Made by a program: the position numbers and the translations under genes. Under the pieces are notes generated by a model, which was not told the DNA's origin, made no database searches, and saw only the letters and a list, made by a program, of their open reading frames with translations. Positions 13,490-25,380 of a stretch of DNA of 64,000 nucleotides are shown piece by piece. The stretch comes from Temnopleurus reevesii (lineage: Eukaryota; Echinodermata; Echinoidea; Temnopleuroida; Temnopleuridae). How positions within the stretch are numbered: position 1 is the first letter of the stretch; each line of letters opens with the position of its first letter. The stretch spans positions 34,425 to 98,424 of the forward strand of contig BQKZ01001487.1 in assembly GCA_036244855.1 (NCBI GenBank). The letters run 5' to 3'.

Positions 13490-13830
13490 CTACATCAATT
13501 TTTCACTCGTTTCCATAGCTGTTGGCAAATAAACGATGCATGTCTGCGACGGTGCTCATCTTTGCCGTTACATGTGCTTTCCTGCACGCGTCCGCTTCTG
13601 CGGCAATAGAAATAAGATTGCAGATGGCTCACCAGTAACGGGATTTTAGAAGTCCCTCTAGGATTAATTGCAATTTAAGAGATTCCCCCCATATTCAAAT
13701 TTGATTTTAATGTCTCCTAGAAAGCAAGAAGTGAATCAATTGGGCCATTCCCCTCGCCATTATTCCCCGAGCATTCGCCCTGTTTCAGGAATGGGTGTGC
13801 GCTGATTAGGGGGTGCTGTTTACACAATAT
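13490..13830. promoter_or_regulatory. Candidate intronic cis-regulatory island
   Basis: A non-repetitive stretch with many CpGs (for example around 13550-13610: cgacggtgctc, gcacgcgtccgc) set in AT-rich intron, followed by TAATT-type homeodomain cores (aggattaattgc) near 13660 and 'gctgattaggg' near 13800. Its high sequence complexity relative to the flanks is the only evidence. Function is inferred. Confidence 0.2.
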
Positions 13831-14124
13831 GCAAAAGGAACCAAAAGCAGTCAGAATTATCTTACGTTGGATGTGTTTGTGCTGTATTGATTCAACTTAA
13901 CTGGATCCTGTGTTTGTATGTTGTAAACTTATATCAGAGGGCTAAATGCATTCTGAACGTGAGGTATATCATTCAAATACTGGGGAAAAAATTTGTATTT
14001 TTTTTATATTTAATAGGATGATCAAATGGAAATCAAACTGCTGATGATATAACTAATTAAGATAATTAAACCCATTTACACCAGACATAAACTTACTGAT
14101 ATTAACATATAACACACACTTATA

Positions 14125-14445
14125 GTGTATGCATGCACACAAATGCGCGCACATACACACACACACACGCATATATATTTCTGCCCCAGGGTGCGACCTA
14201 TGTACATAATCCGCACACACACACACACACACACACATATTTCCGCCCCAGGGTGCGACCTATGTACATATTCCACCCACACCCACACCCATCAACACCT
14301 CCATGCACCCTATATCGACACACGCTCTACATACCTACCCACATACACACCCCACCCCACCCCACACCACTCCACACCCACCCCACACACATACACACTC
14401 CCGCCCTTTACCCACCCATGCACACACCCCACACTCACCTAAACA
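14125..14445. repeat. CA/CCA-rich microsatellite tract with a 62-bp duplicated insert
   Basis: Mixed (CA)n, (CACAC)n and CCCACAC runs. Within it a 34-bp non-CA segment (atatttctgccccagggtg...) occurs at 14175-14208 and again at 14237-14270 with one clear mismatch (ctgcc/ccgcc), each followed by a CA- or CCA-rich run, so the period is 62 bp. Open frames here on both strands (Thr/His/Pro-rich, Val/Cys-rich) are repeat artefacts. Confidence 0.85.
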
Positions 14446-15940
14446 CATATGGATCAAGAGAATCTGCAAATGGCACAGAACCTTGTGAAAAATGGGCCGT
14501 GCGATAAAAAGCCTCTTAGGGGTCTCTGGGACGAGTAATCAGTTTTCTCCTGTGAAAGCTTTTAATAATCTAAAGTAGTCTTTCATAATTCGATGTATTG
14601 TGGCTATGAAATGTGTGTGCTTTGATGTGCAATTGATCTGTGCCTGAATGCGTAACTTTATGAATAGGCGAGAATATGTGTCCGTGTGGGAAGCCACTAA
14701 TTTCATGCACACAAATCACATTCAGTCAGTGATGTATTAATTAACGGAAAGAAAGAAACAAATTGTTTATTGTTTATGAAACTCAAGCTCACCAAATTAT
14801 TTCAATATAATTCCTCATTATCAGTGTTAATTGATTGAGGTTTGCAAATGATTAGAAGTCAGTAATTCTGTAATTACATTCCTTTCTATTTATTAACTAT
14901 TAACATGGATATATATTTTATCACCTCCATGCTATCAATGACTTGGTCACTAAAAAGGCTACATTGCACAGAAAAGTACCATTCACATCCATGTTCAATT
15001 TTTGTTGGCATAGAGAAATCAGGTGTAATTGTATATAACATTTAGGGGAAATCATGAGCATTGCTGATGGATTTATCATTTGTTTACAGTCAGAATGACT
15101 TCAGTTAATGTTGCAAAAACTTATTAAGCAAATAGCTATCTTCAGTAGATTGTAAAGTGTTGTAATAAATTGAGTATTTCCATAATACGGCTTTGAAAAA
15201 AAAATGCTTTATAGTTTTCAGGTCCAGAGTGTCTTCACAAGATTTAGAATTTGATGCAGTGTTGAAGCACACAAAGTTCAATTATTTATAGGTCCATGGA
15301 CATTTTCTAATGATTTATTCATTTTGCTTTGCTTCAATATGAATTAGTGAGTCATGTAAAAGGAATGACTTGATTATGAAGAGGGTTATTTTTATATATC
15401 CTAATTAAAACTCCACTTTCCATGAATGTGTTCTGCAATGGTGTTGCAGAAATAGCTGACAATCCAGACATTGAACTCAAAATGATGATTACACATGCAT
15501 GCAAAGAAAATCACAACATTGGTATGCCCATTTCATGGTTGCAACATGACACCATATAGAGGGCAGTATTGCTGATTCTCACAGACACTTACCCTCAAAC
15601 TTGTAAGTGATCCAAACATATGAAAGTGTGAAAGAAGATTATATCTATATAAAGTCAATTGTTGTAAGTCAATAATTAACAAGGGGCTCAAAAGGTATTC
15701 CGTTTGCTTATATCGAGCCAAATATTATTGTGTCATTGAGCTGTCATAGTTTAGGAGTTTCCCCATTGTTACAAAGTCAATGCCAGAAAGGGCAGTACAA
15801 TGTCTTGAGTGGTGAAAAGTTTTCCTGTCACAAAATGCCCCTCATTTCCATGAAATTTGTTGCAATGTCCAAGGAGAGAGCTGACAATAGACCAGGTTAC
15901 TAATAGATTCAAAGTCAAGCGCATTTTTTGTCCATGAATG

Positions 15941-16122
15941 TACTTACGTGGTATTCTTTAAACTGGTTAGTAACAATTGAACTACAATACTCCAGTTCAC
16001 ATACAGTACTTGCTTTGCTATGTTGGGCATGCCTCGGCTAGGTTTAGGGTCATCAAGAACAACGTTTGTGTCTAGTGAATGCATAAAATTTGCCTTTTTT
16101 TATCAAACCTGCCTAATGTAGG
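15941..16122 (+). repeat. Dispersed ~180-bp repeat family, copy A
   Basis: Similar in the same orientation to 46643-46830. Shared words in order: ttacgt, aactggtta/aaccggttg, acaatact, tgctttg, gggca(t/a)gcct, aagaacaac(g/c)tttgtgt, aaatttgc and aaacctgcct. The identity is clearly above chance but eroded, as expected for an old SINE- or MITE-like family. No terminal inverted repeat is obvious. Confidence 0.6.
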
Positions 16123-18469
16123 ATGTTGGGTCAGTGTTATATGCCGTAATGAGAGAAAAGACTCAGAAAAACGTGACCATCGTAATTGCAAAAATAAATG
16201 ATTGAATATCATAGAAATATTACTCTTCTTCAGGTACAAATGATTTAATTCTTGTAGCTAACTTGAATCATATTTCATTTATAATTCACTATTGCAATAG
16301 GCTTAAATTGTTTCAAAGTAAGACTAGAATAATTTGGGAATTAAGAGAATTTATGCTCCATCCATTGAATTGCTATTTCATTGAAGAAAAATGATTCTTA
16401 TTCATCATTTTGGTTCAATGATAAAGTAAACAATCATCCCTTATACAATTATCACGAATATTGGGTTGTGATATTATGTAAAATGTGAAGACATTTCTGT
16501 CGATCTTGCTGAAACGACAGACTGTGCGTGACTCAGAATTTTCCAGCCCTGGTATTCAGGAAACTCTACATCATTCTGTGCCAATTCCCTTTGGCTTATT
16601 TGTTTGGAAAGGAAAAATTCCAACATTTACATTAGGAAAAAGGAAGATGTAACCTTCGAGAGGGCTATAGTTCACAGGGAATATGCTGTCAAATTAATTA
16701 GTTGTATTAATTGGCAGATGTCTTGAATCACATTGTAGCAATATCAAGCTTGAAGTTTCTTTTTTGCTTTTTTATTAATTTTTTTTTTTACTTGAATTGC
16801 AAAGATGAATAAAGCAAAATAATTTTTTTCGAGGTAATTTTTGGTCAAAATAGGGAAATTTGGGGAATTTTATTGCTCGTTTCTCTGAAAGGAGAAATTT
16901 GATTATAAATAAGTGGAATGAGAAGCATGCTTTCTTCGGCAATCAGCAACGTTGCCTCATGTGAAAATCTGTTGCTTCTCTTATTCGTATACAGAAAATA
17001 GAATTATATTTGAAATCAGTTTTACATTTCACGGTATAACTCACTGCCATGTACCTCTTTGTTTGTTTCAGTTTGCGAGTTGTTTTGTAAAATCGACCAC
17101 CCACGATTGTTTTTATGCGTTAATGTAGGCTAATCCCTACACGAGTACAATCATGTTGATCCATACAACTGTAAGGAAAGACATTCGATCCAACCATATG
17201 ATACAAGTTAAATGGCATTCCTAATTCATTCTTCATCGTTTACTCACATTGAATGCCCTTCCTGTCATACTTTAGTCACAGTATTTGATGTAAGTGCCTA
17301 AATGTTATGAACTATGAATGAGTTTATCATCTTAGCCACGGACAAAAATAATCACATTTTTACCACATTGTCTGTGTTCTTTTTGCTTGTTTCCATGACT
17401 CTGCTCCCTGTCATTAACATCACTCAAAATGACTTCATTATCGAGAGAATCTCGCACAGATAAAGTCCCAAAATAAGAACACTCAGTCTCTCAAACTTAG
17501 CAGAAGTGAAACATACTTCCCCTATTACTTCTGCACATAATCATAATCATTCTCGCCTATTTCTTAAAAGATATCCAAAAGATTTGAAAAACGGAAATGA
17601 ATTTAAAAAGTGGGAGAAAGAAATAGTTATTCACTATTCTTACACATGGGCAATATTAGGCATATTTCCGATCGTATTGCAAAAAAGAACAAGCATGAGC
17701 AGACAGGTTGTCATGGTGATATGGGAAGGAAAGGAGAAACTTAGGAATGCATGACACAGAGACATAAAATTCACCAAAATAATATTATTTGTGATGATTC
17801 CGACCCTATCCTCATCAGTTCTCCCCTTATGACCAGATATGGAGGACCCAAAAGTATCATGACTTATCCTCAAGCTTGATGAATTATTTCCGTTTGGGTA
17901 TCCCGGGCCAGAAAGACTTGTTTGATAGATGTTTGATTCATTTCTCTGTGATTGGTGATTTAGGAAAAGTTATGATTGGTAAGAAGTTTTAAATGGTCTG
18001 TCGAGAAGGGGGAAGAAGTGATGATGCACGCTACCCAATAGGCTAGTTTTATTAATATTAGGAGATGCATATGTTCTTTCACATTTTCACATAGTTAATT
18101 TCTTGTTCATAACTGATATTGCACCAATCAACAATGGATACATTACATGGGTGATATCACATAAGTTCTTTTGGTAGAACTTAGCAATTAGGATTATATT
18201 GTAATATGCAATTATGTCTTATTTTTAATATCAATAATTCTGTCCAATATCCTTGGCTTGATTTAAAGAACATTGACCAAAATATGAAAAATGAAAATAA
18301 ATTCAACTGATTTATCCACAGAAAGTGTGTATGTTTTCTTGATAGATTAAGTGTGTTTTTTAATTAATGTGTCATCATAAATTTTTTTCAAGGTCCTGAT
18401 AGATAAAACAAAGCATCACAACAAGAAATTGACTGCTGTTAGATAATTTTTCTCCATTCTTGATGTGAA

Positions 18470-18800
18470 ACTCACGCGGACATGTGCGTTTTCGAGACAT
18501 CGTCCACGCGCACGTCACTCTATCGATGGGACTGATGACATTTATACACCTTGAAACCTATTGAGCATTTTGCCAGGTGCCGGAAGGCGGCCGCGAGAAA
18601 GTCTGCCAAACCTGGGCTAGTTAAATAAATTTCATCATTACCCGGTGCAGAAAGCCAGAAAACCACCCATAAATTGAGTTATGAAAAACTAATTAGCATC
18701 GAAAGTGCAGATAACGCTAAGCTTTAGTGTTACCGGAAGACTGTGTGCTGGAATCTAATTTAGAGCAGCCCCCTTCACCCGGCAGATAGAAAACTTTGGG
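18470..18800. promoter_or_regulatory. Candidate intronic cis-regulatory island with CpG cluster
   Basis: GC-richer unique block with cacgcggaca, ccacgcgcacgtcac and a GCGGCCGC octamer at 18587-18594, followed by homeodomain-type cores (aactaattagca) near 18690. It differs sharply from the AT-rich sequence on both sides. No start codon or splice pattern suggests an exon. A regulatory role is inferred only. Confidence 0.22.
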
Positions 18801-21776
18801 AAGTTGGGCGATTAAAACATCATCAAGTTAGAAAAAAATTGTGACATTAGAGGAAGGGAAAATTGGGCATTGCAAGATTCTGATAAAGCGCCAAAAATAG
18901 ACAGAAAAGGATACCCTTTATTGCTTTAAAATTCTCTCTTCATCTTCTTCAGTATTTTGGTCCAATTCTTTCAATACATTCTTATATATATTTTTGAATA
19001 ATTTTATGTTTTGACAATTGCAGTCGTTCTTTTGAGTTTGATGTGCAAGTGGCAGTAGTGGCACAATCTGATATTATCTGTTTTACAATGTTTACAAATG
19101 AAAAAGATGGAAGATATTTTCTCACTAGACTGTAGCCATTTCAAATGTGAGTTCGGATGACAATTAAGTCATTCCCATTTTACATGAGTCCATGACCGTT
19201 GTACGTAGCTCCCCTGTATTGTTATTTTCATATATTACACTTCCTCTTCCAACCGCATCACTTGACTACTTAATCAGATTATATTTAGAATCTATCAATA
19301 ATGTTTTTTCTCTCTTGAACTTAATAATATTCCACTATTTTGTTTTTACCAACTTTATTCAATTTACGATTTTCCATAACCAAATTTATGGGTGATGAAA
19401 AACAAGCTGCTGAAATTGGTTCCCTTTAAAACGCATTATAAAAAGCTTGTAGATTCACTTCTGAACTTCAGGATGAATTAATTAAAGATGACTTATTGAT
19501 GAGTTCTCGCAATCTAATTGCTCCATCAGACTAATGTCTTAAACACATGTCTCCTCCATCAATGCAAAATATGCATTTAGTTCCAAGCCTGCATCCCTCA
19601 GTCTCTCCTTTTTTCCTTCGTCTGATGAACGCTAGGATTAAAAAGAATGTTCTGAAATTAAGGAATGCTCATGATAGAAGTATGTTGATAAGTAGATTAT
19701 TTGATGTATGCCAATTTTTTTCGACAAAATTGAAAGCATTGGATATTATCTAAATTCTATATATGTATAGTAATTCTCAACAAAATTGAGTGCATTTGGT
19801 TTTATTGAAATATGGATAATATGTTTCTAAAATTGAAAGCATTTGGATTCATTAAAATATTATGGATAGTAATTTGCTAAAATTGAAAGCAGCTTTTCAT
19901 GGTGAAGATAGACCTAAATTTGAAGATGTCATTTGTTCGATTGACATCCTGAAGTCTCTTAATTGTTATTACACATTATTTCTTATATCAGTCAGCCATC
20001 AACAAATTGTTTATGATCGTCTTTCCCGATACTTTTAGGCATTCACTTAAGAATTAGATTTTTTCTTTTGTAGGATGGATGGACATATTTGTAATGCTAC
20101 CCTAGGATATAATTCACACAGCATTACAGAGTGTGTAAATATCCAGCAAGGATTTAAACACACCTTAAAATCCAATTTCTTCATCATAGACGTAATGTAA
20201 TATTCATGTTAAGCAATTCATTCATGATATTCTACCTCTTTCTCTTTCTTGCCCCGCCCCTACATGTCGTCATCACCCTCAACCATATTCCATTACCAAT
20301 TTAGGGAACATTAATGTGGTATAAGGGCTGTTTTCTTTGTTGTAATATCCATGCGTTTATGACACATCATGGGTGTCACCTTGCGGATTAAGAGAATGTT
20401 CATCGCGACCAAAATGTTCTCTTTGAACACAGGAAAGGGATGCTTAGACTTGCTAATCCACCCTACACAGCCTCCCAACCTGTCTTGTAATCCCTTGTCT
20501 CAAACGCGGCTTTATTAATAATGATGAATTGTCTTATGCAATGATTATTCATGTAATTCAAAGCATTACAAACTTTTTATCTAATGTATTGTCTTATCTA
20601 TTGATCATCGAGGATCATAAGCATTAATATGTATACTCCCCAAGCTTAAACAAGTAGTTTGAAGAAAAAAATGGTTGCCTACTTGTGTATTTCTACATTT
20701 ATTGAATTTTTATTGAAAATCATTCATTTTTTAAACTAATTACAAAGTATTTCACTTTTTAGAAAGGAATGTGAAGTTTTCTAAATATTCACATTTTTGC
20801 TCATTTATTTTAAAAAGCTGAAAATTGATTGATGGCTTCCAGTAATTTTTACCATTTTAACACTTTATTGATAAATGATTGGTGTAAACATATTTGAATA
20901 GAATTCCTATACACCACTCACAATCGCTTTTAAAGAAGCAATGGGACATGAACTTCCCAATTGAATTAATCAAGTCAATGTCAATGCCTCATCGACCCAA
21001 ACTCTTTTCTTGATACTCGTAATCCTTCACATACAACTACCGATTAACTGGTACAGGGAAGTAAATTCTACCGAACAAATCAAATTAATTGTGATTCTGG
21101 AATAGATTCCTGTGTACCAATTGATCCATTGACTCGGGCGAGTATAAGCCTTCCTCGTCCTGATTAGCATGTGACTTCAGACCAAAGACAGCTCCAGAGG
21201 GGTAATCTACTCGTTATACTGTTCGGTTGATCTCGGCAATGACATCGAAATGAAGAGTAAATGCCAGCCGCGGTATGCCAAAAGGAATGCAATTCTATCA
21301 ATAACATCCTGCAAATTGTCTTGAGATTTGATCAATTTTGAGAATTCTGGTGTTGATCATAAATACTTGTAGTAGCCTGGGCAATAACAACCAATCAATC
21401 TTGTCGGCAGTTGGTCGTATCAGTGGAGGTAATTGTTGCACGTATCTAGGGGAACACTAACGATGGCTTTAACGATGTCTTTGATTAAATCAGGAGTGTT
21501 TCTTTTATTCTGAATTGTGACAAGTTCAACTTTGCGAGATGGTAGCCGAGGGTTTGCTTCAATTGGTGGCGATATATTTTGCAATTTTGTCAATTTATTG
21601 TTAACAGCAGTAGTGTTTGAATTGCATGTAATCCTTTATAGATATAGTGCCAAAGATATGTACAAGAAAAGACATTTTCAATTTAATTGAGCATTGTGTT
21701 TATGACGCTTAATTAGAAGTAAAGCCTACACGTAACTTTGAGGTACATGGTGATAAATGTAGCTGGGGATTTGTAT

Positions 21777-22033
21777 GATTTGAAATTGTCCAGTTGAGGA
21801 TTCTGCACATTTTCTTGTCCTAAACACACAGGGACTACACAGTACTCAACCAAAGAGTCTGACATACGACTCTGATCACACATACCCCTCTGATCACACC
21901 TCCACAAAGATCAGAGGGGTATGTGAGACTAAGTGGTTTAGTGCTTTGTAGTTCCTCTGCAATCAGGGCAAGAGAATGTAAAGATATGGGTGCTATTAGA
22001 ACACAGAGTCCTCAACTGGACTACATTTGAATC
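21777..22033. repeat. Foldback (hairpin) element, ~257 bp
   Basis: Imperfect inverted repeat. The outer ends pair gtccagttgagga (21788-21800) with tcctcaactggac near 22010-22022, and the pairing extends through gattt/aaatc-like flanks. The innermost arms are a perfect 17-bp match, 21879-21895 against 21909-21925, around a 13-nt loop. Between them the arms remain similar (ttcttgtcct / agggcaagaga, gactacacagtactcaacca / tggtttagtgctttgtagttc) with one ~20-nt insertion in the right arm. The structure is typical of a MITE or foldback element. No coding capacity was seen. Confidence 0.75.
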
Positions 22034-22059
22034 TGCATAGAGCATTGTTAGTTTATCAC

Positions 22060-22700
22060 CAGTACGTGTTGTGACAATACGAAGTCACTCTGTCACCTGG
22101 TCTCTCATTGGTAGAGAGAATTGCCTCATACAAGCCACTGCCTTCAGGTAGGGTATAGGGGAAGAAGACAATGACAGAACCTGACGGGATTATCTGGGGA
22201 AACACACTGATCCCGCTTTTTAATGTAGATAGGGTGTGTGGTGATGCTGTCCCAGTTTCCTCCCACCAAACCGGAGCACTGTATGCATTTCTCCTGATCT
22301 AGCCTGTCAACGATGATGAAACTGGCCGATGAGCACCCTCTGAATGGGATGGGCGAAACATAGCCAGGCTTTAGCCCACTTGCGACTAAGTACATCGGTC
22401 TTGAGCCAATGACAGGCTTGCTCCCATCTTTCCGGCGTTTGTCCGGTGGACTTCGCGTAAAGTACGCCTCTGGTGTTATTAACTTGCCTGCGTTTGTTTG
22501 TCATTGTGGTAAAAGCAAAGCAGGAGAGCCGTCTTAACCAGGGCTTATCTTTCGAGCGCTTGCCGTGGCTGGAAATGTTCATTTTCACCAAAACATTTGC
22601 TGGGGTAGAAATCCCCTCAGCTGTTCGCCATCCAGCGAGGCATCTCCTGGACTCCCTTTCCACCTACCAGACCCTAGCCGCAATTCAAAATGGTGCAAGA
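22060..22700. promoter_or_regulatory. Unrecognised high-complexity island
   Basis: GC-balanced, non-repetitive sequence with several CpGs (tttccggcgtttgtccgg, gacttcgcgtaaag, tttcgagcgcttgccg). A 118-codon frame is open on the minus strand (22307-22663) and a 91-codon frame overlaps on the plus strand (22473-22748). Neither shows a domain or motif that I recognise, and no splice-site pattern supports an exon. It could be a conserved regulatory element or a decayed coding fragment. Confidence 0.25.
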
Positions 22701-23793
22701 GGTGTTCATACAGTTGATATCTTTAATACTAACGATGATTGCCTCTAGATCATCTTGTTTGGGTTCATCTATACCTCAAATGCATTTTTGCTTGCATTTA
22801 TATTGTATAGTCATTGGTTTAAAACCATTCGACTCACTAGACTATGAGAGTGAGATACATATAAAGCCAGGTCTATCAAAATGTTCATCAGCTCAGAGCA
22901 GACTACCTAGAGATAATAATGAGCATTTTGATGATACCAGATTTGAAAGGATCTAAAGAAAACTGCTTTCTTATTTAGGTTTTAGAATTCTAAATTTCTG
23001 CTGAAAGAATGTACCCAGAAACTGCCTTTCCTTCAAGATTTTGCATAAAATTAACAATTGACTCTCATGATCGATGCTCTTATCCTTCGTCTGAATGCAT
23101 ACCATGAGACATCTGAGGAGCGGAGTAGGAGGGATAACTCATTGACGGGGGCTCAGCATCACGGGGATCCCCTCCTTTCAGCCCTGCTGCATGTGTGCCG
23201 ACACTCATTGTCTTGACAGCTTTAATTTCCACCTGTAGTCAGACCCGATTCTTATCACCTTCGTAACTGTCTGCCCGCTTTTAAAGACAGAACCAAAATT
23301 CCAAATTAAGGGAAGGAAAATATTGTCTTACCCGGGCATCCTAACACAAATATTGTCTCCGATGTGTGATGACATTGTTCCTCGTATCCTTCACAGTTCT
23401 CATGATCTTCCTCATATTTTATCACCTCTCGGGTAAGAGACATGACTCACTGAAAAGTTATTCCTCGTTAATATTCAATCATTAATAGCTTTTCATTCCA
23501 TTTTCCTTATTGGAGAATGATTTAAGTATTCACAACAGTTACCATTTGGGCAATTTCACATTTTTGTGCCTTACTTAAGTGTTTTACTGAGATTATTTTC
23601 AATCAGGTGGGAACCACTGAATTGTCTTCATTTCTAGATGAAACAGTTATTAGAATTTCAAGATTCTATTAGATTTATGATTTGTGAGAAATTTGAGGAA
23701 TTTGTAACTAATTACTGTAATATTTCTGTGTTGTCAACATCATCTAAGTAAAAGGAGACACGTTAGAAGTTTTTTTTTTCTTGTCATTTCCTA

Positions 23794-23794
23794 N
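23794..23794. other. Single unresolved base (N), left edge of repeat copy 2
   Basis: Ambiguous base immediately before the poly-G run that begins the second 978-bp copy. Together with the N at 24773 it brackets exactly the repeated block, which suggests contig joins. Confidence 0.9.
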
Positions 23795-24772
23795 GGGGGG
23801 GGGGCAGTGTGAAAAACTATGGCAGCTTAAGCCTATCAATGAATGCATCAAAATAAATATCACAATTGCATACATGTGGAGGTACCTCCAATGCAGACAA
23901 AATTTTATATCTTTCTTTAATAGATACTCCCTAGATAAAATGAACTTCAAAAGGTTTTTAATGGCGGGGGCTTGGTGCGCTCGGGATAATTTAGCAGTAA
24001 ACACAAATGAGAGTTACAACAGCTGAACGAGGCTAGGCGAGGTTAGTGGACGGAGTTCATGCAACTTTGATTGGCCTACCCTCAGCTAGTCTGCAAGAAG
24101 AGACCAAATTCCAATTAGGTTTGTACGCACCTCCTATTGAGTATATCTGTGTCTGGAAAGGTAGACTACACAGCAATTCCCGTCTCCTAGAGCAGAAAGG
24201 AGTAGGAACGGTCTGCCTATTCAGACTTGGTTCTTCCTACGTGTAGGCCACACTGTACAAACTACCTGCATCGGGTCTAGGCCTGAAGACTAACCCTCTG
24301 TATCTGATTATGTGTGGGACTAGCTGGATTGCACTTGGTGGGATCGTTCTCTAATTAAGCGTTGTCACGGTTACTGCTTATGTCTGATTTGGTCTTCTGC
24401 AATAACTTCATCGTAGGGTGTGTATCAGGTGTAGAACTTTTAAGATGTCGGATGATGATAACCGATTTTAGAACAGAATTTGATATCCTCATGTTCTAAG
24501 CCTACATTTTAAAAATTCTGCTACACATCTCCTCAATGAAAGTGTGTACACACATGATCATGAAAAGATCAATATTTGAAAACTGGAAAAAAATAATGTC
24601 ATAGCGTTATGTGATATAAGGGTGCCTACTCTAAGGGATCTTGGAAATTATATTATGTCGTGTATTGTTTTTTTTTTAATTCAATGTTTGATTTTCAAAG
24701 ATGGTGGCATAGGTAAAAAATTGAGTGTAAGTATGAAACAAATATTTTAACAATTTTTTTGCAAAATTTGGT
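23795..24772. repeat. Dispersed 978-bp repeat, copy 2 (bounded by Ns)
   Basis: Direct-orientation partner of 9623-10600, about 14 kb downstream in the same intron. Both ends coincide with a single N, so the block looks like a separate contig inserted between two others. The near identity over the first ~640 bp and marked divergence after about 24440 are the same as described for copy 1. It may be a true repeat copy or a misplaced haplotype or contig. Confidence 0.85.
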
Positions 24773-24773
24773 N
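24773..24773. other. Single unresolved base (N), right edge of repeat copy 2
   Basis: Ambiguous base directly after 'aaaatttggt', where the homology to copy 1 ends. Confidence 0.9.
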
Positions 24774-25065
24774 CTGCTAAAGGAAACTAGAAATCTTAAT
24801 GAGTCACAGAAAATATACTTCATGCATGTCCCCCGTTTCATTTTGTCAGCTTACCGGTGTATGACACTCGGCACTGGCGGGCGGGTTTCTCGTGTAACGA
24901 CATTGCTTCTCATTAAAATGTCTGTCATCACCCCAATTATTGAGACTTAAAGATGGCCGACAGCTCTAATCAATACATCTATAGTTTTCCTAGTTGCTAG
25001 TCCTACAGGACAAGGTATGCTTCCCCCTCCCCTGGCGCTGACCCCGATGGCTGGGGGTCTACAAG

Positions 25066-25380
25066 ATGCAGGAAAGAGAGGGAAGAGGAGCAAGAGAGTG
25101 GGGAAGGGAAATGGAGAGAAAGCTGGAGAGAAAGAGAGAAGTTGTCCTCAGGATGAAAGGAAGGGGGGGAGTGAGAGAGAGAGAGAGAGTGAGAGAGAAA
25201 GAAATGAAAGCACACAATGACTTATCGATGAAAAAGAAAAAAGAAAGTCCGAAATGATGTAAAAAGGAAAGATGAGAGGAGGAAGACGAACATTCTTAGG
25301 CAGAGAGAAGGGGATGGAAAGAAGAAGGGGGAGTCAATAGATGAGGAGTGAAAGGAGAAGTAGGAAGGGGACAAGTGAAA
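25066..25380. repeat. Purine (GA)-rich tract
   Basis: Long run of A/G including (ga)n at 25171-25200 (gtgagagagagagagagtgagag) and looser purine sequence to about 25380. The Lys/Glu/Arg-rich frames open here are compositional. Confidence 0.85.

Noticed and set aside
14053..14507. His/Thr/Pro- and Val/Cys-rich frames
   Set aside because: By-products of CA/GT repeats read in different frames.
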